Positions 1-5,951 of a stretch of 19,454 bases of DNA are shown in pieces. The notes under the pieces were generated by a model that worked only from the letters and a program-made list of their open reading frames with translations, ran no database searches and had not been told where the DNA came from. The position numbers were made by a program, and so were the translations under genes. Origin of the DNA: Alphaproteobacteria bacterium. GTDB lineage: Bacteria; Pseudomonadota; Alphaproteobacteria; Sneathiellales; Sneathiellaceae. The stretch covers positions 1 to 19,454 of the forward strand of contig SBHH01000020.1 of the NCBI GenBank assembly GCA_006226265.1. The letters run 5' to 3'. Position 1 is the stretch's first letter. Each line of letters opens with the position of its first letter.

Positions 1-1
1 A

Positions 2-883
2 GCCTTTGTGGTTGTCGCCGAACAAAAGAGTTTTACCCGAGCAGCAGCAAAGCTGAGCATTTCCCAATCAGCGCTTAGCCAGATCGTGCGGCGGCTTGAA
101 GAACGTCTTGGCGTCCGTCTTTTGGCGCGGACAACCCGAAGCGTTGGACCTACGGAAGCAGGGGAGCGGCTTGTTCAGTCTCTTGCTCCTATGCTTTATG
201 AACTCGACCAGCGGATCGATGATTTGAGCATGTTCCGGGATAAGCCTGCGGGTACGATCCGTATTACGACTGTTGAACATGCCGCCAAGGCTGTTCTCTG
301 CCCGACTTTGGCGAAAATCCTTCCTGCGTATCCTGATATTACCGTGGAGATAATAATTGATTATGGCCTGACTGACATTGTCGCAGATCGGTTCGATGCC
401 GGAGTTCGGTTGGGAGAGCAGGTTGCAAAGGACATGATAGCCGTTCGGATTGGGCCAGACATTCCGATGGCGATTGTTGGGTCACCTGATTATCTGTTGA
501 CCCATGCCGAGCCGACCAAGCCTCATCAGCTGGTGGAACATCGTTGCATTAATCTCAGACTTCCCTCTTCGGGAACGCTAAATGCCTGGCGACTTATCAA
601 TGACGGTCGAGAGACAAGAGTGCGCGTTGAAGGCCCACTTATTTTTAATACGATTGATTTGATACGGGATTCAGCATTGAACGGTCTTGGGCTCGCTTAC
701 CTTCCCCTTGATCAGGTGCAGACATACTTAGACAGCGGTGAGCTACAAGTTGTTCTTGGTAATTCAACGCCGCCCTTGCCGGGTTATCATCTCTATTATC
801 CTAACAGGCGGCATTCCTCCCCGGCGTTCAAGTTACTGGTGGATGCCTTGCGCTATCGGCCGAAGCGACGGGCAAAAATATAA
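2..883 (+). CDS. LysR-type transcriptional regulator, 5'-truncated by the window edge
   Basis: DNA-binding transcriptional regulator of the LysR family; target genes unknown. The reading frame is open to the window edge, and the first residues (AFVVVAEQKSFTRAAAKL) match the conserved start of the winged-helix domain, so about 10 N-terminal residues lie outside the window. The GTG at 8 is therefore probably not the true start. The helix-turn-helix runs through SQSALSQIVRRLEERLGVRLL. The rest is a periplasmic-binding-protein-like effector domain, including the typical IVGSPDYL and the late segment GLGLAYLPLDQV. The stop is TAA at 881-883. Its usual divergent partner gene would lie left of the window. 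The next gene is convergent. Family assignment is firm; the ligand cannot be read from the sequence. Confidence 0.93.
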   Translation, partial: AFVVVAEQKSFTRAAAKLSISQSALSQIVRRLEERLGVRLLARTTRSVGPTEAGERLVQSLAPMLYELDQRIDDLSMFRDKPAGTIRITTVEHAAKAVLCPTLAKILPAYPDITVEIIIDYGLTDIVADRFDAGVRLGEQVAKDMIAVRIGPDIPMAIVGSPDYLLTHAEPTKPHQLVEHRCINLRLPSSGTLNAWRLINDGRETRVRVEGPLIFNTIDLIRDSALNGLGLAYLPLDQVQTYLDSGELQVVLGNSTPPLPGYHLYYPNRRHSSPAFKLLVDALRYRPKRRAKI

Positions 884-925
884 ATACGCACAAGTACCGC
901 GCAACAGGCCGCAAGATCGGCGACT

Positions 926-944
926 ATTGCCGCTTATCGGCAAT
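926..944. terminator. Hairpin at the convergent gene junction
   Basis: A perfect 7-bp inverted repeat (ATTGCCG at 926-932, CGGCAAT at 938-944, 5-nt loop) lies between the LysR stop and the end of the minus-strand gene, and overlaps that gene's TAA (934-936). It has no clear U-tract, so it is at best a weak or factor-assisted terminator for either strand. Confidence 0.3.
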
Positions 945-1404
945 CGGCCTCCGCTCGGTCAATGGCCGTCCGCGCCTCCTCAATCAGCGCATAGGCTGCG
1001 TTTTTCCATTCCTCCATGCTAAAGGGCTGGCGCTCCTCGACCTCCGGGCTGTCATACGGCCAGTAATTGAGGCCACATATATAAATATCCGGATCTTCAA
1101 CCAGCCAGAAGTTGAGACGTATCGTCTTGATGCGGATATCATCGAACGCATCACTTCCAACGAAAGTGGCGTGTTCACGAAAAGCGTCCCAGCGTCTTTG
1201 TTTCAGATGACGCCTGCGCCTCCGTATGATGTCATGCCCGCTCAACCATCCCCTGACTGCGTGATATATGGCGTCGGCGACATGATCCGCGACGCCTTCT
1301 ATCCCGTATTTTGCTACCAGACCCCGTTCCGCCTCGCGAAGGCCCATACGTGCTTCTTTGAAGGCTTCCCGTGTGTGTTGGTTCAACTCTTTATGTCGAT
1401 CCAT
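934..1404 (-). CDS. Uncharacterised 156-residue soluble protein
   Basis: Not recognised. The start ATG at 1404 is preceded by an AGGA-type ribosome-binding site with about 5 nt spacing, which supports a real gene. The protein is hydrophilic with no signal peptide or membrane segment. The N-terminal third is charged and helical with many Arg/Glu. A basic patch (IIRRRRRHLKQRR) lies near residues 59-71. The middle part is aromatic (IRLNFWLVEDPDIYICGLNYWPY), and the C-terminus is again helical. It lies between the LysR regulator and the tRNA-fMet relic, so it may belong to older accessory DNA on the left side of the island. A nucleic-acid-related role would be a guess from the basic patch only. 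Confidence 0.6.
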   Translation of the reverse strand: MDRHKELNQHTREAFKEARMGLREAERGLVAKYGIEGVADHVADAIYHAVRGWLSGHDIIRRRRRHLKQRRWDAFREHATFVGSDAFDDIRIKTIRLNFWLVEDPDIYICGLNYWPYDSPEVEERQPFSMEEWKNAAYALIEEARTAIDRAEADCR

Positions 1405-1494
1405 CTGCTTCCTATATGCTTCTATTTCTGGGTTTTCGGATTTGTTTGTTAACGCAGAAACGCCGCCAAGTTATTGACTTAGCGGAATTTGTGT

Positions 1495-1550
1495 TGGTTG
1501 CGGGGGAGGGGGTAGGATTTGAACCTACGACCTTCATATTATAAGCTTGA
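1495..1550 (-). pseudogene. Degenerate 3' half of an initiator tRNA-fMet, probable attachment-site relic
   Basis: Read on the minus strand, this stretch contains the tRNA-fMet segment AAGGTCGTAGG, a T-loop TTCAAAT, CCTACCCCC and the end GCAACCA. The typical alphaproteobacterial fMet 3' end has the same bases, but here six extra bases (TCCCCC) sit inside the acceptor strand. Similarity continues into the anticodon arm: CTTATAATATGA against CTCATAACCTGA from memory, so the CAU anticodon position reads UAU and the stem no longer pairs. Nothing resembling the D-arm or the 5' acceptor strand follows. It cannot make a functional tRNA. Three-prime tRNA fragments of this kind are usually left by integrative elements. 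Its CCA end points left, away from the island. Confidence 0.7.
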
Positions 1551-1749
1551 GTTCCACATAATGACCGAGAAATATCTTAATCACAATCCCTAACCTATCC
1601 GGCTTTATCGCTTCAATTCAAAAGACCTTTCTTGCAAATCGTGGAAATGGGAATGGCGGGCAATGCCATTCTTTTGATTTTGCCTTCGCCGCCGACGCAT
1701 CAAACCCCAGTTGTCAGTTGTTGCGCAAGGACTTAGCCGATATTTCCCC

Positions 1750-1786
1750 TTGCAATCCCCGCGTGTTTATCCTATGTTTGGATTGC
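1750..1786 (+). promoter_or_regulatory. Putative promoter with overlapping inverted repeat
   Basis: A sigma70-like pair, TTGCAA (1750-1755) and TATGTT (1773-1778), has 17-bp spacing. A perfect 7-bp inverted repeat, GCAATCC (1752-1758) and GGATTGC (1780-1786), places one arm on the -35 box and the other just past the -10. This is the geometry expected for an operator. It would give the methyltransferase transcript a leader of about 190 nt. Both boxes are imperfect, so this is a candidate only. Confidence 0.35.
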
Positions 1787-1913
1787 TTTAGGAGAAGGCA
1801 AACGTCAGGCATGGCCCTGTCGGGATCCTTCTTTCGGTGGAGAGAAAAGCGGGGCATGGTCCGGCGCATTCTCCTGAAGGGTCCATAGCTTTCCATGGTG
1901 TGAGCGTGGTTTT

Positions 1914-1927
1914 CGGAAAACTTTCCG
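1914..1927. repeat. CGGAAA / TTTCCG inverted repeat upstream of the methyltransferase
   Basis: CGGAAA (1914-1919) and TTTCCG (1922-1927) form a 6+6 bp dyad with a 2-bp centre, about 50 bp before the methyltransferase start. It could be a binding site for a small dimeric regulator, as seen upstream of some methyltransferase genes. No regulator gene of that type is visible in the window except the DUF3489 winged-helix protein. Confidence 0.3.
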
Positions 1928-1978
1928 GGACTGCGCTTTTTTTATGGCCGGTTCCGGTATTCAAGGAACATAATCGCC

Positions 1979-3340
1979 ATGGAAAAGAACACCCTGAAGC
2001 ATCAGCGCCTTGATGCACTTACGCCATATGCGCGCAATGCCCGCACCCATTCAAAAAAGCAGATCCGGCAGATCGCCGACAGCATCGAGGCATTCGGCTT
2101 TACAAATCCGATCCTCGTGGACAGGACGGGCGGCGTCATCGCCGGTCACGGCCGGCTCGAGGCGGCACGGCTCCTCAAGATGGAGAGCGTGCCGACCCTC
2201 TGCCTTGCAGATCTGACAGAAAAGCAGGTCCGCGCCTATATCATCGCCGACAACCGCCTTGCGGAACTCGCCGGCTGGGACCGCGAGATCCTCGCCATCG
2301 AGCTGCAGGAACTGCTGGCGATCGACCTCGACTTCGATATTACCCTCACGGGCTTCGAGACCCCCGAGATCGATATCCTGATCGGTGACCTCAATGCGGA
2401 AAACCCGGATGATCCGGAAAAGGATATCCGTCTTCCCGATACCGGACCGGCGATCACGACGACCGGCGATATCTGGCAGATCGGAAAGCACCGGCTGATC
2501 TGCGGCGATGCCACCGATGCGGATGTCTATGACAGTCTTCTGAAAGGCGACAAGGCACAGCTGGTCTTTACCGACCCGCCCTATAACGTCCCCGTTGACG
2601 GTCATGTCTGCGGCCTCGGCAGGGTTCGCCATCGCGAATTCGCCATGGCGGCGGGAGAAATGGACGAGGACGCCTTTACCGCCTTCCTTGGCACCGTCTT
2701 CCGGAACCTCGCCCGTTTCAGCCAGGATGGTGCGGTGCAGTTTATCTGCATGGACTGGCGCCATACCGGCGAGATGACCGCGGCCGGCAAGACGGACTAC
2801 CCTTCCCTCCTCAATATCTGCGTCTGGGCCAAGACCAATGGCGGCATGGGATCGCTCTATCGGTCGCAGCACGAACTTGTTTTTGTCTTCAAGGCGGGAA
2901 CAGGCCGGCATATCAACAATGTCGAGCTCGGCAGGCACGGACGCAACCGGACCAATCTCTGGACCTACGCCGGGATCAACAGCTTCGGCAAAACCCGCGA
3001 TGCCGATCTTGCCCTGCATCCGACGGTAAAACCCGTCGCCCTGGTTGCCGATGCCCTTCTCGACTGCTCAAAGCGGAACGGCATTATCCTCGATGCCTTC
3101 GCCGGCAGCGGTACCACCCTGATCGCGGCGGAGAAAACGGGACGCCGCGGCTTTGGCATCGAGCTTGATCCGCGCTACTGCGATGTCATCGTCAGACGGC
3201 TCATCGAGGTCACGGGCGCGTCTGCGGTCCATGGAGCAACGGGCCGGACATTTGATGACATTGCCGCCGACCGGATACAGGACGCCGGTAAGGGCTCTTT
3301 CCCGGCCCCGGACAGCAATCACGACGGGAGGACGCCATGA
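1979..3340 (+). CDS. Fusion of ParB-like N-terminal domain and beta-class DNA methyltransferase
   Basis: Transfers a methyl group from S-adenosylmethionine to adenine N6 or cytosine N4 in DNA; the target sequence is unknown. Residues about 10-100 form a ParB/sulfiredoxin-like domain with the GHGR box (56-59). The methyltransferase follows: catalytic motif DPPY at 199-202, HPTVKPVAL at 347-355 and the SAM-binding FAGSGTT at 374-380. DPPY before FxGxG makes it a beta-class enzyme, the class that includes CcrM and many phage or island methyltransferases. The ATG at 1979 has an AAGGA site (1963-1967) upstream. Its stop overlaps the next start by 4 nt (ATGA), so it is translationally coupled to the first DUF5681 gene. 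It may be a stand-alone island methyltransferase or the protective partner of the Mrr-like nuclease downstream. Confidence 0.93.
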   Translation: MEKNTLKHQRLDALTPYARNARTHSKKQIRQIADSIEAFGFTNPILVDRTGGVIAGHGRLEAARLLKMESVPTLCLADLTEKQVRAYIIADNRLAELAGWDREILAIELQELLAIDLDFDITLTGFETPEIDILIGDLNAENPDDPEKDIRLPDTGPAITTTGDIWQIGKHRLICGDATDADVYDSLLKGDKAQLVFTDPPYNVPVDGHVCGLGRVRHREFAMAAGEMDEDAFTAFLGTVFRNLARFSQDGAVQFICMDWRHTGEMTAAGKTDYPSLLNICVWAKTNGGMGSLYRSQHELVFVFKAGTGRHINNVELGRHGRNRTNLWTYAGINSFGKTRDADLALHPTVKPVALVADALLDCSKRNGIILDAFAGSGTTLIAAEKTGRRGFGIELDPRYCDVIVRRLIEVTGASAVHGATGRTFDDIAADRIQDAGKGSFPAPDSNHDGRTP

Positions 3341-3741
3341 CGGAGGGAAAAACGCCTGACGGCGACTATGAGGTCGGTCATGGCCGGCCGCCGAAAGAAA
3401 CCCGCTGGAAGAAGGGCCAGTCGGGAAATCCGAAGGGCCGGCCGAAGAGCAGGAAGACCGGTCCCCTTGATATCTCGGCCTTTCTCGACGAGCCCGTCAC
3501 CGCAAGAATTCAGGGCAGAACCAGGAAACTGCATTCCTTCGAGGCCATGGTCTGGCAGATGGCCCAGAAGGCGCTGGCGGGGAACCTGACCAGCGTCATC
3601 GGCTTTCTCGAGCTCTGTGAAGAGTATGATCTCATTCATACCCCGGAACCGGAATATGGCGGCGGCGTTGTCACGGTTCCAAGAGGAATGACCGTCGATG
3701 AATTCATGGAAAAATATACGGCCCCGATTGAAGAGGAATAA
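3337..3741 (+). CDS. DUF5681-domain protein (first of two)
   Basis: Small basic protein of 134 residues with the DUF5681 signature: KKGQSGNPKGRPK near residues 25-38, then a conserved helical stretch around LHSFEAMVWQMAQKALAGN. The acidic C-terminus is EEYDLIHTPEPEY...APIEEE. Function is unknown. The family occurs in prophage-like and mobile regions, often close to ParB-domain methyltransferases, and the Gly/Pro/Lys/Arg-rich N-terminus suggests DNA contact. It overlaps the methyltransferase by 4 nt, so the two are expected to be made together. No terminase, portal or capsid gene is present, so a packaging role has no support here. Confidence 0.8.
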   Translation: MTEGKTPDGDYEVGHGRPPKETRWKKGQSGNPKGRPKSRKTGPLDISAFLDEPVTARIQGRTRKLHSFEAMVWQMAQKALAGNLTSVIGFLELCEEYDLIHTPEPEYGGGVVTVPRGMTVDEFMEKYTAPIEEE

Positions 3742-3765
3742 CCGGAAGACAAGGAGAAACTGTTT

Positions 3766-4173
3766 ATGGTCGATGATGACACCAGGCTGGCGTCCGGACG
3801 ACGGCGCCTGAAAGACGATTTTAATCCGGGCGGAAGACCGAAAGGTTCCAAGAACCGCAAGACAATGATGCGCGAGATTGCTTTCACTCCCCTCAGGAAG
3901 CAGGAGGGGGACAGAAACGTCACATTGTCCGTATTGGAGGCCGTCCTCTTTCAGCTCCGCAAGGCGGCCCTGGAGGGGACCAGTCCCCGGGCAATGAAGA
4001 AATTCAGGCGTTTGATGGAAAAGTGCCAGCCCGATGTGATCAACGAAAATGCCGGTTATATTATAGCCCCCGCCGAGATGACCCCGGAAGAATGGGAAGC
4101 AGAGCAAATAGAGAAAAACAAGACCCGCAAGCCGCCCCCGGGCGTCGACGATATTGATGACGAAGATGACTAA
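3766..4173 (+). CDS. Second DUF5681-like small protein
   Basis: A 135-residue protein that looks like a diverged relative of its upstream neighbour. It has the GGRPKGSKNRKT motif near residues 24-35, followed by a helical segment (TLSVLEAVLFQLRKAALEG) that matches the corresponding FEAMVWQMAQKALAG stretch of the first copy. The C-terminus is strongly acidic (VDDIDDEDD). An AAGGAG site at 3751-3756 precedes ATG 3766 with 9-nt spacing. Only 24 nt separate it from the first copy, so it is in the same operon. The pair probably arose by old duplication and may form a heterodimer; function is unknown. Confidence 0.75.
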   Translation: MVDDDTRLASGRRRLKDDFNPGGRPKGSKNRKTMMREIAFTPLRKQEGDRNVTLSVLEAVLFQLRKAALEGTSPRAMKKFRRLMEKCQPDVINENAGYIIAPAEMTPEEWEAEQIEKNKTRKPPPGVDDIDDEDD

Positions 4174-4492
4174 CATCTTTGCCACAGTTCGCTACCTTCC
4201 GCGAAAGCCGGTCGCTGTTCCGTCTGATCCGCTTGAACTCGGCGGGCAGGCAAGCTAACGTCCGGATCGCAGGTAGCAATATGCCTGCCGGGGCTTAAGA
4301 ACCCTGCACACAGCGGCTGGCATCAGCCGGAATGATGCCGCCTTTCGGTCCTCTATGGCCGGGAGGCGGCGATGTATGTCCAGGCTTCACGGCTAAAGAT
4401 CGCCGTGGTTGTCTCGTTGCAACTTCTTAACTCCCGGTCGCCAGGGCAACAATGCTCCGGCGACCTTTCTGTTTTAAAAGGAGTTCGAAGCG
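4174..4492 (+). other. Structured intergenic region, candidate RNA element or leader
   Basis: No gene, but several consecutive inverted repeats. GGCAGGC (4245-4251) pairs with GCCTGCC (4283-4289), and inside it GCTA (4254-4257) with TAGC (4274-4277). GGCTG pairs with CAGCC (4315-4328, 4-nt loop). GCCGCCT (4337-4343) pairs with AGGCGGC (4364-4370), continued inward by CGG (4346-4348) and CCG (4359-4361) after a 2x2 internal loop. CACGGC (4388-4393) pairs with GCCGTG (4402-4407). A terminator-like hairpin follows at 4436-4475. This density of helices suggests a transcribed structured RNA: either a small RNA ending at the terminator or a cis-acting leader of the endonuclease gene. I do not recognise a known RNA family. 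Confidence 0.45.
4436..4475 (+). terminator. Intrinsic terminator or attenuator in front of the endonuclease gene
   Basis: GGTCGCC (4436-4442) and GGCGACC (4459-4465) form a perfect 7-bp stem. The inner GGGC/GCTC helix extends it after one mismatch. TTTCTGTTTT (4466-4475) follows directly. The AAGGAG ribosome-binding site (4478-4483) begins only 2 nt later, with ATG at 4493. Its position between the DUF5681 pair and the nuclease means read-through would decide nuclease expression, unless a separate promoter lies within 4174-4435. Confidence 0.65.
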
Positions 4493-5431
4493 ATGACGCA
4501 GAAAGCATATACAAAGGCGCGCTATATCAAGCTCGGCGAGCGCGGTGGATGGGAACAGTATTGCCTGGAAGAGGGCATTGCCCCCCTCGCCTATTATGAC
4601 GTTCCCCATGACATGGCGCTTTCCGGAGACAGGGAAGCAATCCGGAAGGTGTATCTCGATCTGGGGAAAACGGCCGGGACCGCCACCGGGCATGCCAGTC
4701 AGTTGCTCAGCTTCTATGATCCCGATCCCGATGTTCTCTGGGTCACCATCTCCGGCGGATCACTCTGGTGGGCCGAGCTTGCCCCCGACGTCGAATATCT
4801 GGGCGCGGATCCGGAAGAGTTCCCGCAAGGGAGCCGCTTCCGCCGGACAGTATCCGGCTGGCGCAGGGTCTCCTTCGGAGGAGCCCCGCTGCTGATCAGT
4901 GACCTCAGCGGCAACCTCACAAAGATCAGTGCTTACCGGGGCACTGTCTGCGCCCTAAAACCGGATCAGTTCGACTATCTGATACGCAAGCTCCGGGACG
5001 AGGACCTGCCCGAAATCACGGCGGCGCAGGAGGCCCGCCGGCAGCTGCTGGCGACAACGGAGGAGGTCATAAAACTTCTCACCTGGCAGGACTTCGAGCT
5101 CTTTACCGAGCTTCTCTTCAGCCGGAGCGGCTGGCAGCGCATCAGCTCGCTCGGCGGCACCCAGAAGACCCTTGATCTCGAGCTCCTGCTGCCGACAACC
5201 GGAGAGCGCGCCATCGTGCAGGTCAAGTCCGCGACCAGCCAGGCGCAGCTCGATGACTATATCGACCGGTTTGGAGCCATGTCGGCGGACAGATACTTTT
5301 ATGTCTATCATTCCAGCAAGCAGGAGCTAGATGTCCGGGACAGCGGTATCCTGCTGATGGACGCCCCGGCGCTCGCCGGTCAGGCGCTGAAAACCGGGCT
5401 TGTCGACTGGCTGATTGCAAAGGCGGCGTAA
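4493..5431 (+). CDS. Mrr-like restriction endonuclease with aromatic-rich N-terminal domain
   Basis: Predicted DNA endonuclease. The C-terminal part (about residues 190-312) fits an Mrr-type PD-(D/E)xK fold: helix TWQDFELFTELLF with Glu206, then Leu-Asp228-Leu-Glu, and 15 residues later Gln243-Val-Lys245 (IVQVKS). QxK in place of ExK is usual for Mrr relatives. Residues 1-180 form a separate domain with many aromatics (LWVTISGGSLWW at 82-93, SGWRRVSF at 121-128) and a conserved-looking AYRGTVCAL segment; it probably reads DNA or modified bases. AAGGAG sits 9 nt before the start. It is soluble with no signal peptide. Its partner could be the methyltransferase upstream, or it could be a modification-dependent enzyme. 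The nuclease assignment rests on the motif pattern. Confidence 0.75.
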   Translation: MTQKAYTKARYIKLGERGGWEQYCLEEGIAPLAYYDVPHDMALSGDREAIRKVYLDLGKTAGTATGHASQLLSFYDPDPDVLWVTISGGSLWWAELAPDVEYLGADPEEFPQGSRFRRTVSGWRRVSFGGAPLLISDLSGNLTKISAYRGTVCALKPDQFDYLIRKLRDEDLPEITAAQEARRQLLATTEEVIKLLTWQDFELFTELLFSRSGWQRISSLGGTQKTLDLELLLPTTGERAIVQVKSATSQAQLDDYIDRFGAMSADRYFYVYHSSKQELDVRDSGILLMDAPALAGQALKTGLVDWLIAKAA

Positions 5432-5612
5432 GAAGACTGGCAAGTGCTCTTCGGAAGCAGAAAACACTGGACTTCCGCCGGCAACAGAGCGGTACTGTGA
5501 CGGCGATTTAAAGGTGCCTGAACGCCTCATAACGCCAGCCCGGCCCTCCCTTGCCGGGCTCGCCTCAGTGCAAGCCCTGGTGCGCCGCCGGGGCAAACCT
5601 GTGGAGGTCAAT
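5432..5612 (+). promoter_or_regulatory. Leader with two hairpins before the DUF3489 gene
   Basis: AGCCCGG (5537-5543) pairs perfectly with CCGGGCT (5554-5560). GCCCTGG (5574-5580) pairs with CCGGGGC (5588-5594) with one G-U pair. The second hairpin ends 8 nt before the GGAGG ribosome-binding site (5603-5607). The reading frame of the next gene remains open upstream to 5415, but the well-placed site and the lack of family-like sequence before 5613 argue that this stretch is untranslated leader. No clear promoter boxes seen. Confidence 0.4.
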
Positions 5613-5951
5613 ATGACAGCAAAAGTGAAAGAACAGCAGTCAGAAACAGTTCAGGCAAAAGCAACAAAGCAGCCCGCGTGCAAGAAACCTATAAGAGAGG
5701 CAGTTAAACGGAAGCCTGCCTCCAAAGACCGAAAACGAATAAAAGTGCCTGTCCGCAAGCAGGATATTATCCTGAAGCTTCTGAAACGCTCCAAGGGCGT
5801 CCGCATGCAGGACCTGCAGAAAGCCACCGGCTGGAAGGCGCACAGCATCCGGGCCGCGCTGACCGGTTTGCGCAGGAAAGGGGTGCCCGTTGAACGGCAG
5901 AAAGGCAAGGATGGTGTCAGCCGCTATTCTCTCGCCGGAGAAAAGGAATGA
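5613..5951 (+). CDS. DUF3489 winged-helix protein
   Basis: A 112-residue basic protein. After a Lys-rich, low-complexity N-terminus it carries the DUF3489 domain, a winged helix-turn-helix: KQDIILKLLKRSKGVRMQDL, then TGWKAHSIRAALTGLRRKG, then a wing around VERQKGKDGVSRYSLAG. The start at ATG 5613 is chosen over the longer frame from 5415 because GGAGG (5603-5607) lies 5 nt upstream. The stop overlaps the start of the DUF2924 gene (ATGA at 5948-5951). DUF3489, DUF2924 and a serine recombinase form a recurrent three-gene unit in alphaproteobacterial mobile DNA. The protein may regulate the unit or act as an accessory factor for recombination; that role is inferred. Confidence 0.85.
   Translation: MTAKVKEQQSETVQAKATKQPACKKPIREAVKRKPASKDRKRIKVPVRKQDIILKLLKRSKGVRMQDLQKATGWKAHSIRAALTGLRRKGVPVERQKGKDGVSRYSLAGEKE

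Larger units (their letters stand above)
1405..1978. other. 574-nt intergenic region at the left edge of the island
   Basis: No convincing long gene. It holds the tRNA-fMet relic, a promoter-like site with a 7-bp inverted repeat (1750-1786), a possible 25-codon reading frame starting at ATG 1811 and ending at TAG 1886-1888, a 6+6 bp inverted repeat at 1914-1927 and the ribosome-binding site of the methyltransferase. The short reading frame (starts MALSGSFFRWREKRG) has a purine-rich stretch 12-20 nt upstream but no well-spaced ribosome-binding site. I do not call it a gene. Confidence 0.5.

Noticed and set aside
1811..1888. 25-codon frame in the methyltransferase leader as a leader peptide
   Set aside because: There is no well-spaced ribosome-binding site and no codon pattern suggesting control.
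2051..3019. Long minus-strand frame (322 codons) opposite the methyltransferase
   Set aside because: It is antisense to a gene with clear catalytic motifs, shows no recognisable domain and reflects the codon bias of the real strand.
3319..4185. 288-codon minus-strand frame opposite the DUF5681 genes
   Set aside because: The plus-strand frames have good ribosome-binding sites and family motifs. The minus frame resembles no family and spans two real genes.
5415..5612. N-terminal extension of the DUF3489 frame
   Set aside because: The extension has no ribosome-binding site for its ATG at 5415 and overlaps the nuclease stop. The hairpins and GGAGG before 5613 point to the shorter protein.
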